Notes under the pieces: generated by a model | The model's database searches: none | Told to the model about the DNA's origin: nothing | The model's input: the letters and a program-made list of their open reading frames with translations, nothing else | Assembly (NCBI GenBank): GCA_965247915.1 | Contig: OZ252048.1 | Location: forward strand, 3,658,001 to 3,722,000 | DNA: 64,000 nucleotides | Direction: 5' to 3' | Source: JAKZRT01 sp965247915 | GTDB taxonomy: Bacteria > Pseudomonadota > Alphaproteobacteria > Rhodobacterales > Rhodobacteraceae | Shown: positions 36,414 to 44,519 of the stretch, one piece after another | Numbering within the stretch: position 1 is the first letter of the stretch | Layout of the letters: the number at the start of each line of letters is the position of its first letter | Position numbers and translations under genes: made by a program

Positions 36414-36435
36414 GGGCCGCCTGACCGGGCGGCCC
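36414..36435 (+). terminator. GC-rich hairpin between the leader ORF and arfB, terminator or attenuator
   Basis: GGGCCGCC (36414-36421) pairs with GGCGGCCC (36428-36435) around TGACCG and is followed by TTT. It could end the transporter transcript or act as an attenuator in the arfB leader. The stop of the leader ORF lies 75 bases before it. Confidence 0.5.
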
Positions 36436-36462
36436 TTTCCGCATCTGGGGTCACGGGAGACC

Positions 36463-36885
36463 ATGTTGAGAATTACCGACGACATCGCCATCGAAGAGCG
36501 GGAGCTTTCCGAGAGTTTCCAGCGCGCCTCGGGCCCCGGCGGCCAGAACGTCAACAAGGTGGCAACAGCGGTGGAATTGCGTTTCGAGGCGGCGCGCTCG
36601 CCCGCGCTCACCGGCCCCGTCAAGACCCGACTGAAGCGGCTCGCCGGGCGGCGCTGGACCAAGGAGGGCGCGCTGACCATCCATTGCGACGAGACCCGCA
36701 GCCAGGCCCGCAACCGCGACATCGCGCGCCACCGACTGGCCGCCCTGATCGCCCGCGCCCTGGTCGCGCCCAAGCCCCGCGTCAGGACCAAACCATCCCT
36801 GGCCTCAAAACGCCGCCGCCTGGATACGAAAACCCGGCGCGGCGCGGTCAAGTCCCTGCGCGGCCGCGTTGAGGACCAGGATTGA
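36463..36885 (+). CDS. arfB: Alternative ribosome-rescue factor ArfB (peptidyl-tRNA hydrolase, RF-1 domain)
   Basis: The 140-residue protein has the release-factor motif SGPGGQNVNK with GGQ at 26-28. A basic C-terminal tail (KPSLASKRRRLDTKTRRG) inserts into the empty mRNA channel of stalled ribosomes. It releases peptides from ribosomes without stop codons, as a backup to or substitute for tmRNA. GGGAGA precedes the ATG. An unusual leader ORF and hairpin lie upstream. A dispersed repeat and an IS110 element follow downstream. Confidence 0.92.
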   Translation: MLRITDDIAIEERELSESFQRASGPGGQNVNKVATAVELRFEAARSPALTGPVKTRLKRLAGRRWTKEGALTIHCDETRSQARNRDIARHRLAALIARALVAPKPRVRTKPSLASKRRRLDTKTRRGAVKSLRGRVEDQD

Positions 36886-36913
36886 GCCGCCGGGCCGGTT
36901 TGGGCGCGAGGTT

Positions 36914-36970
36914 TTGCGCCGCGTTCCGCGTCGCCTTGGGGCGAGGGGCGCTGCCCCTCGCGCTCCCCGG
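36914..36970 (+). repeat. Dispersed intergenic repeat, copy B head (split by IS110)
   Basis: The 57 bases match copy A closely (TTGCGCCGCGTTCCGCGTCG and GAGGGGCGCTGCCCCTCG) and end at CTCCCCGG. The expected tail is found on the other side of the IS, GTATTTATGGAAATGTGATA at about 38098-38117. So the IS110 element interrupted this copy. Confidence 0.7.
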
Positions 36971-36981
36971 AGCAACAGTGT

Positions 36982-37935
36982 TTATATTGCGTAGAATTTC
37001 TGATCGCGTTCCATTGCATTCAGGGTAACGACCATTTTTCGCATGACGGCGGTGATGGCCAGTTTGGGTGGTTTTCCTGCATCGACGAGCCGCTGGTAGA
37101 GGGCAGAGAACGGGGTTCTTTTGGCGCGTGTCGCCGACAGCGCCGCCATGTAGAGGGTATTTCGCAGGTCTTTTCGCCCGCCGCGGCACACCCGTTTGCC
37201 CCGCCAGCGACCGCTTTGCCGCGCGAACGGTGCCACGCCGACCAGAGCGGCGATTTCCCCGCGTGTGACGCGGCCGAGCTCGGGAAGCCCGGCAATCATC
37301 GCCGCACTGGTGACCGCCCCGATCCCGGGAAGGCTGGTCAGGCGGCGGGCGCGATTGCGCCAGGCCGTGTCCGCTTCGATCAGGGCATTGATCTGCGCGT
37401 CCAGCGCCCTGATATCGGCCTCCAACCGGGTCAGTGCGTGGCGGATCATGGCGCGGATATCTTCAAACGCGGCTTGTTTGAGCTGGCATTTTTCGGCAAT
37501 GCGGCGGGTCAGAAGCGCCCGCCGTCGCGTGGTCAAAGCCTTGATGTAGCGCTGACCTGCTGGCTCATCGAGGCTTGGTGCGGGGCGCATCCGCTGGCCG
37601 AACAGCGCCAGAATATAGGCATCGATCCGGTCGGTCTTGGCCAGTTGCCCGCCTGCATAGGCGAATTGCCGGACCCGCTGGGGCAGCAGCCGCGCCACCG
37701 GAACTCCGGCGCCCTGAAGGGCCTCATACAGCGCCGATTCATAGCCGCCACTGGCCTCCAGAACGACGAGCTCAGGCGATGTTCCGGCCAACTTCTCAAG
37801 CAGCATCGCATGGCCCTGCGGCGTGTTCGGCAAACTGAAATGACGCTCGCTGTCGCCCTGCAACAGGCAAATATCCAGGCCGTCCCGCGAAATGTCGCAT
37901 CCCGCGAAGTAAGGTGTTAAGGTCACGTTATCCAT
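36982..37935 (-). CDS. IS110-family transposase (recombinase)
   Basis: The start at ATG 37935, after a weak ATAAGG, gives 317 residues. The RuvC-like DEDD domain shows D14 in GCDISRD, E60 in VVLEASGGYE and the pair D102/D105 in AKTDRIDA. The C-terminal Tnp domain has a helix-hairpin-helix (SLPGIGAVTSAAMIAG) and the serine of FARQSGRWRGKR. It appears intact. Members of this family recombine DNA guided by a bridge RNA from the element's own non-coding end. Confidence 0.92.
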   Translation of the reverse strand: MDNVTLTPYFAGCDISRDGLDICLLQGDSERHFSLPNTPQGHAMLLEKLAGTSPELVVLEASGGYESALYEALQGAGVPVARLLPQRVRQFAYAGGQLAKTDRIDAYILALFGQRMRPAPSLDEPAGQRYIKALTTRRRALLTRRIAEKCQLKQAAFEDIRAMIRHALTRLEADIRALDAQINALIEADTAWRNRARRLTSLPGIGAVTSAAMIAGLPELGRVTRGEIAALVGVAPFARQSGRWRGKRVCRGGRKDLRNTLYMAALSATRAKRTPFSALYQRLVDAGKPPKLAITAVMRKMVVTLNAMERDQKFYAI

Positions 37936-38096
37936 CCTTATCTGCGGCCTTGGCGACAACAGCGCCGGGCCAGTCAACAGTTCGGTTTGGGTGGTTACCC
38001 AAGGGGCTGGGGACCCGGCTCCCAGACGACCTCAAAGCGGGTCAAGTATTTGCCGGCCTCCCGCCCGCCAACAAAATAGCAGACCGCGGACAGATA
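37936..38096 (-). ncRNA. Candidate bridge RNA region of the IS110 element
   Basis: This is the non-coding end upstream of the transposase, the position from which IS110-group bridge RNAs are transcribed. On the minus strand it contains several GC-rich hairpin-forming stretches, for example GGGTAACCACCC and GGGAGCCGGGTCCC. Transcription and guide loops are inferred from family knowledge, not shown here. Confidence 0.45.
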
Positions 38097-38306
38097 AGTA
38101 TTTATGGAAATGTGATATGCCAAGGCACCGGCAGTTGCCGCGCGCTTCGCTTCTCCTTGGTGAAAATATCCCTGTCGGAGGCAATGAAATTCATGCCGGG
38201 AGGCCCTGCACTAAGACGAAGACCGCCACTGGTTCGAGATTTGTGTTTCTTAAATTTCCTCTGTTGAAACCCCGCGCTCCCTCGGGGACGCCCTTGCCGG
38301 GGGCGT
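38097..38306. other. Intergenic region between IS110 and glyA
   Basis: It holds the displaced tail of repeat copy B (from 38098) and another repeat-like segment near 38150 (CTTCTCCTTGGTGAAAATATCC). Close to the glyA stop is a short stem (ACGCCC/GGGCGT on the minus strand) that might end its transcript. No gene is recognised. Confidence 0.5.
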
Positions 38307-39564
38307 TTAACCGGCTGGAAAATCGGTACAGAGCCGCGCCACCAGGCGCCGCGTCGCCTCAATCTGCCGGTCCGCCGCGCCCCGTCCCGCCGCCGTAATA
38401 ACCCGGGCGATCGCGTCCCCCAGCCCCGTCATCTCGGCCACGCCAAACCCCCGCGTCGTCGCCGCCGTCACCCCCAGCCGCAGCCCGACCCAATCGGCGG
38501 GGCGCACCGCATCAAACGGCACCGGGTTGCGGTTCGAGGTGATGTTCGCCGCCGCCAGCCCGTCCTCGGCCTCCTGTCCCCGCAGCCCCTGCGGCGACAC
38601 ATCCAAGAGCACCATATGGGTGTCGGTCCCGCCACCCACGATCCTGATCCCCCCCGCCGCCAGCGCCGCCGCCAGCGCCCGCGCATTGGCCAGCACCCGG
38701 GCCCCATAGACGCGAAACGCGGGGCTCAACGCCTCGCCGAAACAGACCGCCTTGGCCGCGATCACATTGGGGTGCAGGCAGCCCTGGACGCCCGGAAATA
38801 CAGCCGATTGCAGGCGCTTGGCCAGATCCTCGCGGCGCGACAGGATCACCCCGCCGCGCGGGCCGCGCAGGGTCTTGGTGGTGGTCAAGGTGACCACATC
38901 GGCATGCGGGACCGGCGATGAATGCACACCCGCTGCCACCAGCCCCGCGATATGCGCCATATCGACCAGAAAATACGCGCCCGCGTCGCTGGCAATCCCC
39001 GCCAACCGCTGAAAATCAATGGCGCGCGGATAGGCCGACCCGCCGGCGATCAAAAGCTTTGGCCGCACCTCGCGCGCCAGCGCCGCAATCGCGTCGTAAT
39101 CCAAAAGCCCCGGTGTCGCGGTCGACCCCGTATTGATGCGCTTCAAACCAGCGCCCCGACAGGTTCGGCTTGGCGCCATGGCTCAGATGCCCGCCCGCGG
39201 CCAGATCGTGGCTCAGCACCCGGTCGCCGGGCTTGAGCAAGGCAAAAAACACCGCCTGATTGGCCTGCGTCCCCGAATGCGGCTGCACGTTCGCATAGGC
39301 CGCGCCGAAGAGCTCCTGCGCCCGGTCAATCGCAGCCCGCTCGGCCACATCGACAAAGCGGCCACCGCCATGAAAGCGCGCACTTGGATAGCCTTCGAGG
39401 GTCTTGTTGGTGATCTCGTGCCCCAGCACTTCGCGCACCGCCGGACTGACGATGTTTTCCGAGGCGATCAGTTCGATTTGATCCTGCTGGCGCGCCTTTT
39501 CGTCGGCCAGTGCTGCCGCAATCAGCGGGTCGACTGCGTGCAGCGATTCTTGGGGTACAGCCAT
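38307..39564 (-). pseudogene. glyA: Serine hydroxymethyltransferase with a +1 frameshift
   Basis: From ATG 39564 (GGAGG just upstream) the frame encodes a SHMT N-terminus through SHGAKPNLSGRWFEAHQYG. It then runs into nonsense. The family continues in another frame from LLDYDAIAAL to the end, including the PLP lysine in TTTKTLRGPRGG. One extra G in the GGGG run (CCCC at 39108-39111 on the plus strand) explains the break. The histidine that usually precedes the lysine is threonine. The lesion could be real or a homopolymer sequencing error. An intact glyA elsewhere is likely if it is real. Confidence 0.85.
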
Positions 39565-39671
39565 TTGCGGCCCTCCTGCCTAGACGAATGTTGAATACAG
39601 ACAACGTCATCGCGCCTTTCCTTCGCAAGTCAATTTTGCTATTAACCAGGCCTAGAAAACCTAGGGGTAAA

Positions 39672-40553
39672 ATGCCCGTCTCACCACCGCGTTCCAGCGG
39701 CCCGCCGCTAAATGCGCTGCGCGCCTTCGAGGCCGCCGCACGGCGCGGCAGTTTTTCCAAAGCAGCTGACGAGCTTTGCGTGACCCCCGGCGCCATCGCC
39801 CAGCACATCAAGACTTTAGAGGCTTGGTCCGGCGCGCCGCTTTTTTACCGGTATGCGCGCGGCGTGGACCTCACGGCAACCGCCGAAGGTGCCCTGCCCG
39901 CCTTCGTCGCCGCATTTGACCACTTGGGCGAGGCAGTCCAGGGCTTGCGTATGGCGGCCGCTCCAAACCTGCTTCGTATCGCCGCCTTGCCCAGCATCGC
40001 CCAACTTTGGCTTTCGCCGCGGGTGCCTGAGATTCGCAAGGCGACACCGGGTGTCACGATATCAATCACAGCGCTTGAAACACTGCCAAACCTGACCCGC
40101 GAACCCTTTGACATGGCGATATTCTTCGAAGAAGCCCCCAACCATCCGAACATGCTGACAATTGGCAACGATGTCATCTTCCCCGTATGTTCACCGGATC
40201 TCAGGGCGCGGCTGACGCGCCCAGGCGACCTGCGGCGCGAAACGCTTCTGCACGACGCAAATTGGACCAATGACTGGGGGCTTTGGGCTACGGCCGCCGG
40301 TCTTGACCCGGCAATGACAGCGCCCGGTCCGGTTTTTTCGTTGTTCAGCCTGGCGTTGGAAGAGGCGCGCAATGGGGCTGGCGTTCTGATCGGCCACAGC
40401 GCGCTGGTCGAACCGCTTCTGGAAACCGGTGCATTGGTGGCCCCGTTTGAAACCCGCCTTGCCCTGCCGCGCAAGCTGGTGGTCGGGTTGGCCCGCCTAC
40501 CCGAGCCGGGTTCACCCATCCGCGACATTCTTCGCACGCTCGGCGCGATCTAG
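39672..40553 (+). CDS. LysR-family transcriptional regulator, GcvA-like
   Basis: The 293-residue protein has an N-terminal winged helix (LNALRAFEAAARRGSFSKAA, recognition helix ending near residue 50) and a type 2 periplasmic-binding-like effector domain. It resembles GcvA-type regulators (PSIAQLWLSPRVPEI). It is divergent from glyA with 107 bases between starts. CCTAG repeats lie just before its ATG, which is compatible with control of glyA and autoregulation. Confidence 0.87.
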   Translation: MPVSPPRSSGPPLNALRAFEAAARRGSFSKAADELCVTPGAIAQHIKTLEAWSGAPLFYRYARGVDLTATAEGALPAFVAAFDHLGEAVQGLRMAAAPNLLRIAALPSIAQLWLSPRVPEIRKATPGVTISITALETLPNLTREPFDMAIFFEEAPNHPNMLTIGNDVIFPVCSPDLRARLTRPGDLRRETLLHDANWTNDWGLWATAAGLDPAMTAPGPVFSLFSLALEEARNGAGVLIGHSALVEPLLETGALVAPFETRLALPRKLVVGLARLPEPGSPIRDILRTLGAI

Positions 40554-41104
40554 GTGTCGAGCGCGGTACCCCGCAACCGCCGCCACCACCGGCGAATGCG
40601 CACCTGAATCGTGCGGGCCAGCGCCACCAACAGGATCAGAAAGACGATATTGAACCACGGGATCAGCGTCACATCCGGCGCCGTAACCGGCCTCACCGAC
40701 ACCGCGTTCGGGAAGATGCTGATCAGCTCGCTGCGCCAGCCATAATGGGTCATCGCGACCCATTCGGGCGCATCCCTGGTCGATACGGCATCAGCGGCCT
40801 CGGTCTGAAGATTGGCGGTAGAGAACTTGAAATAGGGTGGCCAGCCCCAACCGGTGTCTTCGTTGCGATAGACCATGACTTTGCCGTTGGCCTTGATCGT
40901 CTGGATGAACAGCACATCGCGGTTAGCCAGCGATGCCGAGCCGGAACTGGGGCCGGACCAAAACAGGCTGTTGGCGCCAAAATCCTGGCGTTCCTCATAG
41001 GTGCTGACGATGCGCACGATATCGCGCTGCGGCAGGGTGTAATGCGCGATGGCCAGCGCCAGCGCCGCCAACAGCCCCCAAAATGTCCACTTGACGTATC
41101 GCAT
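40550..41104 (-). CDS. DUF1523-family membrane-anchored protein
   Basis: The 184-residue protein begins MRYVKWTFWGLLAALALA, a membrane anchor, followed by HYTLPQRDIVRIVSTYE, the DUF1523 signature. It ends with a second membrane helix (FNIVFLILLVALARTI) and a basic tail. The family is common in Rhodobacteraceae and has no known function. Its stop overlaps the convergent LysR stop by four bases. Confidence 0.82.
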   Translation of the reverse strand: MRYVKWTFWGLLAALALAIAHYTLPQRDIVRIVSTYEERQDFGANSLFWSGPSSGSASLANRDVLFIQTIKANGKVMVYRNEDTGWGWPPYFKFSTANLQTEAADAVSTRDAPEWVAMTHYGWRSELISIFPNAVSVRPVTAPDVTLIPWFNIVFLILLVALARTIQVRIRRWWRRLRGTALDT

Positions 41105-41189
41105 TGGCACCCCTTTCGCCCCAGACTGCCCCGGCTTGCCGCCGTTGGCCAGCCCGCTAAGGTGCAGATCTAGGGAGGCGGGCAGGAAA

Positions 41190-42176
41190 ATGCGACCGGG
41201 CCGGCGAAATCTGATCACCGATGTTGCCGGGCTGGTGGTGGGCCATGCCCAGAGCGACAGCATCAAATCGGGTGTTACCGTGCTGACCGGCGCGCGCCCA
41301 TTCACGGCGGCCGTGCATGTCATGGGCGGCGCCCCGGGCACCCGCGAGACCGACCTTCTGGCCCCGGACAAGCTGGTGCAGGAGGTCGACGCGCTGGTGC
41401 TTTCGGGTGGCTCGGCCTTCGGGCTTGATGCGGCATCGGGCGTAGCGGACGCGCTGGTCGCCGCAGGGCGCGGTTTTGCCGTAGGCACCGCGCGCGTACC
41501 GATTGTCCCCGCCGCGATCCTTTTTGACCTGCTGAACGGCGGCGACAAGGACTGGGGCACCAACCCCTACGCCGCCCTCGGTCACGCCGCCTATGACGCC
41601 TGCGGCCCGCACTTTGCGCTTGGCACCGCCGGAGCCGGCGCCGGGGCCGCCGCCGGGCCGCTGAAAGGCGGGCTTGGCTCGGCCAGCCTGGTGCTGGACA
41701 GCGGCCTGACCGTCGGTGCCCTTGTCGCAGTGAACGCGCTTGGCGCAGTTGCCGATGAAACAGGTGCTTTCTGGGCCGCGCCCTGGGAAATGGCCGGCGA
41801 ATTCGGGAACCGGGGTCTGCCTCGCGACTTTGATCCAACCGTCGAACGCGATCTGCCCGGTCTCGCCGGGCAGAACACCACCATCGCCATCGTCGCCACC
41901 GACGCGGCACTCACCCAAGCCCAGGCCACCCGCATGGCCGTGGCTGCCCACGACGGCATGGCGCGCGCCATCCAGCCTTCGCACACGCCTTTTGACGGTG
42001 ATCTGGTCTTTGCCGCCGCGACCGGCGAAAAGCCCCTGACCGACCCTCTGGCCGACCCCCTGAAACTCGGTCACGCCGCCGCCGTGGCGCTCAGCCGCGC
42101 CATCGCGCGCGGCGTCTTCGAGGCGGCAATCGCTCCCGGTGACCCGCTGCCCACATGGGCGCAAGGATTCACCTGA
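41190..42176 (+). CDS. P1-family peptidase (DmpA-like aminopeptidase)
   Basis: The 328-residue N-terminal nucleophile hydrolase follows AGGGAGG and GGCAGGAAA. Self-cleavage is expected between G163 and S164 in LKGGLGSASL, freeing the serine nucleophile. Other family features are LSGGSAFGLDAASG and NTTIAIVATDA. Substrates of relatives include N-terminal D- or beta-amino acids. The cellular role here is unknown. Confidence 0.88.
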   Translation: MRPGRRNLITDVAGLVVGHAQSDSIKSGVTVLTGARPFTAAVHVMGGAPGTRETDLLAPDKLVQEVDALVLSGGSAFGLDAASGVADALVAAGRGFAVGTARVPIVPAAILFDLLNGGDKDWGTNPYAALGHAAYDACGPHFALGTAGAGAGAAAGPLKGGLGSASLVLDSGLTVGALVAVNALGAVADETGAFWAAPWEMAGEFGNRGLPRDFDPTVERDLPGLAGQNTTIAIVATDAALTQAQATRMAVAAHDGMARAIQPSHTPFDGDLVFAAATGEKPLTDPLADPLKLGHAAAVALSRAIARGVFEAAIAPGDPLPTWAQGFT

Positions 42177-42184
42177 AATGAACT

Positions 42185-42306
42185 TCATCGTTTCAGAAAT
42201 ACTTCGGGGGGTCGGCATTGATTGCGCCATTGGTTCGAGCGAAAAATGACGACGAGGGGGCAGCGCCGCCTCGCCCTGGGGCGACGCGCGGACCGCGCGG
42301 CGCAAA
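42185..42306 (-). repeat. Dispersed intergenic repeat, copy C (inverse orientation)
   Basis: Read on the minus strand, the head TTTGCGCCGCG with GCGTCGCC and GGCGCTGCCCCC is followed by about 50 unrelated bases. Then comes the tail GAAGTATTTCTGAAACGATG. It fills the gap between the P1 peptidase and VOC genes. Confidence 0.55.
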
Positions 42307-42308
42307 CC

Positions 42309-42890
42309 TCAGTAAGGGTTCTTCGCACTTCGATCCGCGCTCAGCGAGCCCTGGGTCCGCGCCACCAGCAACTCTATCGCGTCGGCCACATGCTCCTCGG
42401 CAATGTTGTTATCGCCGCGCTCGACCCGCAGACGATGCGCCTCGATCAGAACGTCGGCATGGGAACACCCGTGCGGCGGGAAAAACCTATATGACGCCAG
42501 TTCGATCAACAGCCCCATCGGGTCTTTGAAATAGATCGAATCCATTAACCCACGGTCCTTGATGCCGGTGTGCCCGATGCCGCGCGCCTCAAGACGGTCG
42601 ATGGCCATCTTGAACGTTGCGGCACTGACCGAGAACGCCAGATGGTGCACGCAACCGGGGTCGGTCGGGGTGCGCTCGCGGGTGAATTCACGCTTCTCGT
42701 TGGCGAAAACCGTGATCAGCCGCCCGTCGCCGGGGTCAAAGTAAAGATGGCCCTCGTCAGGGTCATCGAGGTTGGGCTGGTCAAATATGAAGGACATGCC
42801 CAGCACGCCCTCCCAGAAATCAAGCGATGTCTGGCGGTCCGCCCCCACGATCGTGACGTGGTGCAGGCCCTGGGTCTGGATTTTTTTCAT
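42309..42890 (-). CDS. VOC/glyoxalase-superfamily protein
   Basis: The 193-residue protein starts MKKIQTQGLHHVTIVGAD and has paired beta-alpha-beta-beta-beta modules. Potential metal ligands are the histidine H11 region, E46, the histidines of CVHHLAFSV near residue 82 and a glutamate in GLLIELASY. This is the layout of ring-cleavage dioxygenases and glyoxalase-like enzymes. The substrate is unknown. Its end abuts repeat copy C. Confidence 0.8.
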   Translation of the reverse strand: MKKIQTQGLHHVTIVGADRQTSLDFWEGVLGMSFIFDQPNLDDPDEGHLYFDPGDGRLITVFANEKREFTRERTPTDPGCVHHLAFSVSAATFKMAIDRLEARGIGHTGIKDRGLMDSIYFKDPMGLLIELASYRFFPPHGCSHADVLIEAHRLRVERGDNNIAEEHVADAIELLVARTQGSLSADRSAKNPY

Positions 42891-42987
42891 AGGCCAAGCG
42901 TACCACCAAGCCTCGCGGTCCGTCCACGCCGAAGCCTCGGCACCCACGCAGAACGGCTCTGCACAATAGCACCAACCGCCCGAAAAA

Positions 42988-43011
42988 GGCCCCCGGAACG
43001 AACCGGGGGCC
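42988..43011 (-). terminator. Rho-independent terminator of hsp20
   Basis: Bases 43003-43011 and 42988-42996 form a perfect 9-bp GC stem (GGCCCCCGG) with a 6-base loop, followed on the minus strand by TTTTT. It lies 21 bases beyond the hsp20 stop. Confidence 0.85.
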
Positions 43012-43031
43012 AAATTTGCGAAAACCTGCGG

Positions 43032-43490
43032 TTACGCGGCTTCAACCGCCTTCACGTCAATCGCCGGGCCGGCCTGAATTTCAATCCGCCGCGGTTTCAG
43101 CGCCTCGGGCACTTCGCGCGTAAGATCGATGTGCAGCATACCGTCGACATGCGCAGCCCCGGTCACGCGAACATGATCGGCCAGCGTAAAGCGGCGCTCG
43201 AAGGCGCGAGTGGCAATGCCGCGGTGCAGGAAATTGGCGGTGCCGGCATCCTCGGCTTTCCTGGCCGCGATAATCAGCGCGTTTTCCCGAACCTCGACGC
43301 TGAGGTCCGCGTCGGCAAATCCGGCAACAGCGACCGAAATACGATAGGCGTCATCGGCGGTTTTTTCAATGTTGTAGGGGGGATAGGTAGTCTGAGCGGA
43401 TTCGGTGCTCAGCACCCGGTCCATAAGATCGGCGATCTGGTCAAAGCCGACGGTGGCGCGGTAAAGCGGTGCAAGATCAAAGTTTCGCAT
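43032..43490 (-). CDS. Small heat-shock protein, Hsp20 family
   Basis: The 152-residue ATP-independent chaperone has the alpha-crystallin domain (YNIEKTADDAYRISVAVAG at about 39-57, AFERRFTLADHV, DGMLHIDLTREVP) and a short variable N-terminus beginning MRNFDLAPLYRATVGFD, as in bacterial IbpA-like proteins. It holds unfolding proteins during heat stress. A Rho-independent terminator follows and a ROSE-like leader precedes it. Confidence 0.93.
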   Translation of the reverse strand: MRNFDLAPLYRATVGFDQIADLMDRVLSTESAQTTYPPYNIEKTADDAYRISVAVAGFADADLSVEVRENALIIAARKAEDAGTANFLHRGIATRAFERRFTLADHVRVTGAAHVDGMLHIDLTREVPEALKPRRIEIQAGPAIDVKAVEAA

Positions 43491-43580
43491 GGGTCATCCT
43501 CCTGAAAGCGATAACATTTGCGGCCTTCCATGTGGACAGGCCTCGGGTAGGTTACGGGACCCCGATCGGGCGTCCCTGTG
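43491..43580 (-). promoter_or_regulatory. ROSE-like RNA thermometer in the hsp20 5' UTR
   Basis: Three hairpins lie just before the start codon. The proximal one (43493-43515) pairs GTTATC with GATGAC and places UCGCU opposite the AGGAGGA Shine-Dalgarno. That matches the ROSE signature UYGCU with its G-G opposition. A second hairpin spans 43522-43542 (GGCCT/AGGCC) and a third about 43555-43577 (GGGAC/GTCCC). ROSE elements mask hsp20 translation at low temperature. Activity here is inferred. Confidence 0.7.
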
Positions 43581-43668
43581 ATGTTATTTGGGGGTGAAAC
43601 CGGGCGGTTCAAGACCTGCGAAATCGAAACCCGGTGCCGGGCGCGCGCCGCCATTAAGCCACTGGATC

Positions 43669-44514
43669 TTACGGCTTCACGAACCGCGCACCACCCATGC
43701 CTCCGTCACCCGCCTTCACGAACCGCGCGCCTTGCGATTGTTGCACGACCGAGGCCAGACCGCCGCCGGCCACGTTGACCCCGTTGGACGTGCGCAGCGC
43801 TTCGATCAGCTCGGCAATCGGCGCCTTTATCAGCGGCCCCAGCGCCAGTGTCCCTTCCGGGCCGGCGTGTCCGCGCGAAATGACCGACACGATCATCGGC
43901 CGCCGCCGCGAGGTGTCGAACACCGGCGAGCCGGACGCGCCGAAGGTCACATCACAGGAAAAGGCTGCCGCCACGTCATTCTTGTGCCGCACCGAGCAAC
44001 TGCGCTGCCAGCTCAGCGCTTCGGCGCGTCCGCGCGCATATGAGACCACCGAAACCTGCCGCCCCAGGTCCTGTTCGCCGCCAGCGAAAGGGTCGGCCAG
44101 GGTGGTCGGGATCGGGCGCTCGAGCCGCATTAGCGCGATGTCGGTCTCGACACTGTCGAACCGCGGGCTTTGACGATTGGTGTAATCGGGATGCACCACC
44201 GTTTGAATGACCGACCGCACCGCCACTGCCGCGCCGTTCGACAGTCCGGCCCTGAAGATGATCCGCGCCGGATCGATCGGGCGAATGTCGGGATGCTCGA
44301 CCAAGCAATGCCCTGCCGTCAGCACCAGATCGGGCGCAATCAGCGTTCCGGTGCAAAATCCGCCCCCGGCGATGTCGATGCGTCCCACGGCCTCCCAGCC
44401 AGAGCGTTCGAGCGGTCGGGTCAGCGCATCGAGCCGGCTGTCGCTGGTCTGGGCCAGCGCGGGGCTGACCAGCAGAAGCGCCAAAAGTGCGGGTATCGGG
44501 TTCAGTTTGCGCAT
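43669..44514 (-). CDS. Exported trypsin-like serine peptidase
   Basis: The 281-residue chymotrypsin-fold protein has a signal peptide ending near ALAQT. The full triad is present: His in LVLTAGHCL, Asp in ETDIALMRL and Ser in FGASGSPVF. Two cysteines bracket the Ser region. The C-terminus ends with a repeat-like GARFVKAGDGGMGGARFVKP. It lies 5 bases after the stop of a damaged paralogue, so the two arose by tandem duplication. It is presumably periplasmic. Confidence 0.85.
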   Translation of the reverse strand: MRKLNPIPALLALLLVSPALAQTSDSRLDALTRPLERSGWEAVGRIDIAGGGFCTGTLIAPDLVLTAGHCLVEHPDIRPIDPARIIFRAGLSNGAAVAVRSVIQTVVHPDYTNRQSPRFDSVETDIALMRLERPIPTTLADPFAGGEQDLGRQVSVVSYARGRAEALSWQRSCSVRHKNDVAAAFSCDVTFGASGSPVFDTSRRRPMIVSVISRGHAGPEGTLALGPLIKAPIAELIEALRTSNGVNVAGGGLASVVQQSQGARFVKAGDGGMGGARFVKP

Positions 44515-44519
44515 CAATA

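Larger units (their letters stand above)
36971..38096 (-). mobile_element. IS110-family insertion sequence (about 1.1 kb)
   Basis: The boundaries are inferred from the two halves of the interrupted repeat and are good to about 3 bases. The element has no obvious terminal inverted repeats, as usual for IS110. It carries one DEDD transposase on the minus strand and a non-coding stretch of about 160 bases in front of it. Only about 11 bases lie between the transposase stop and the other end. Confidence 0.75.
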
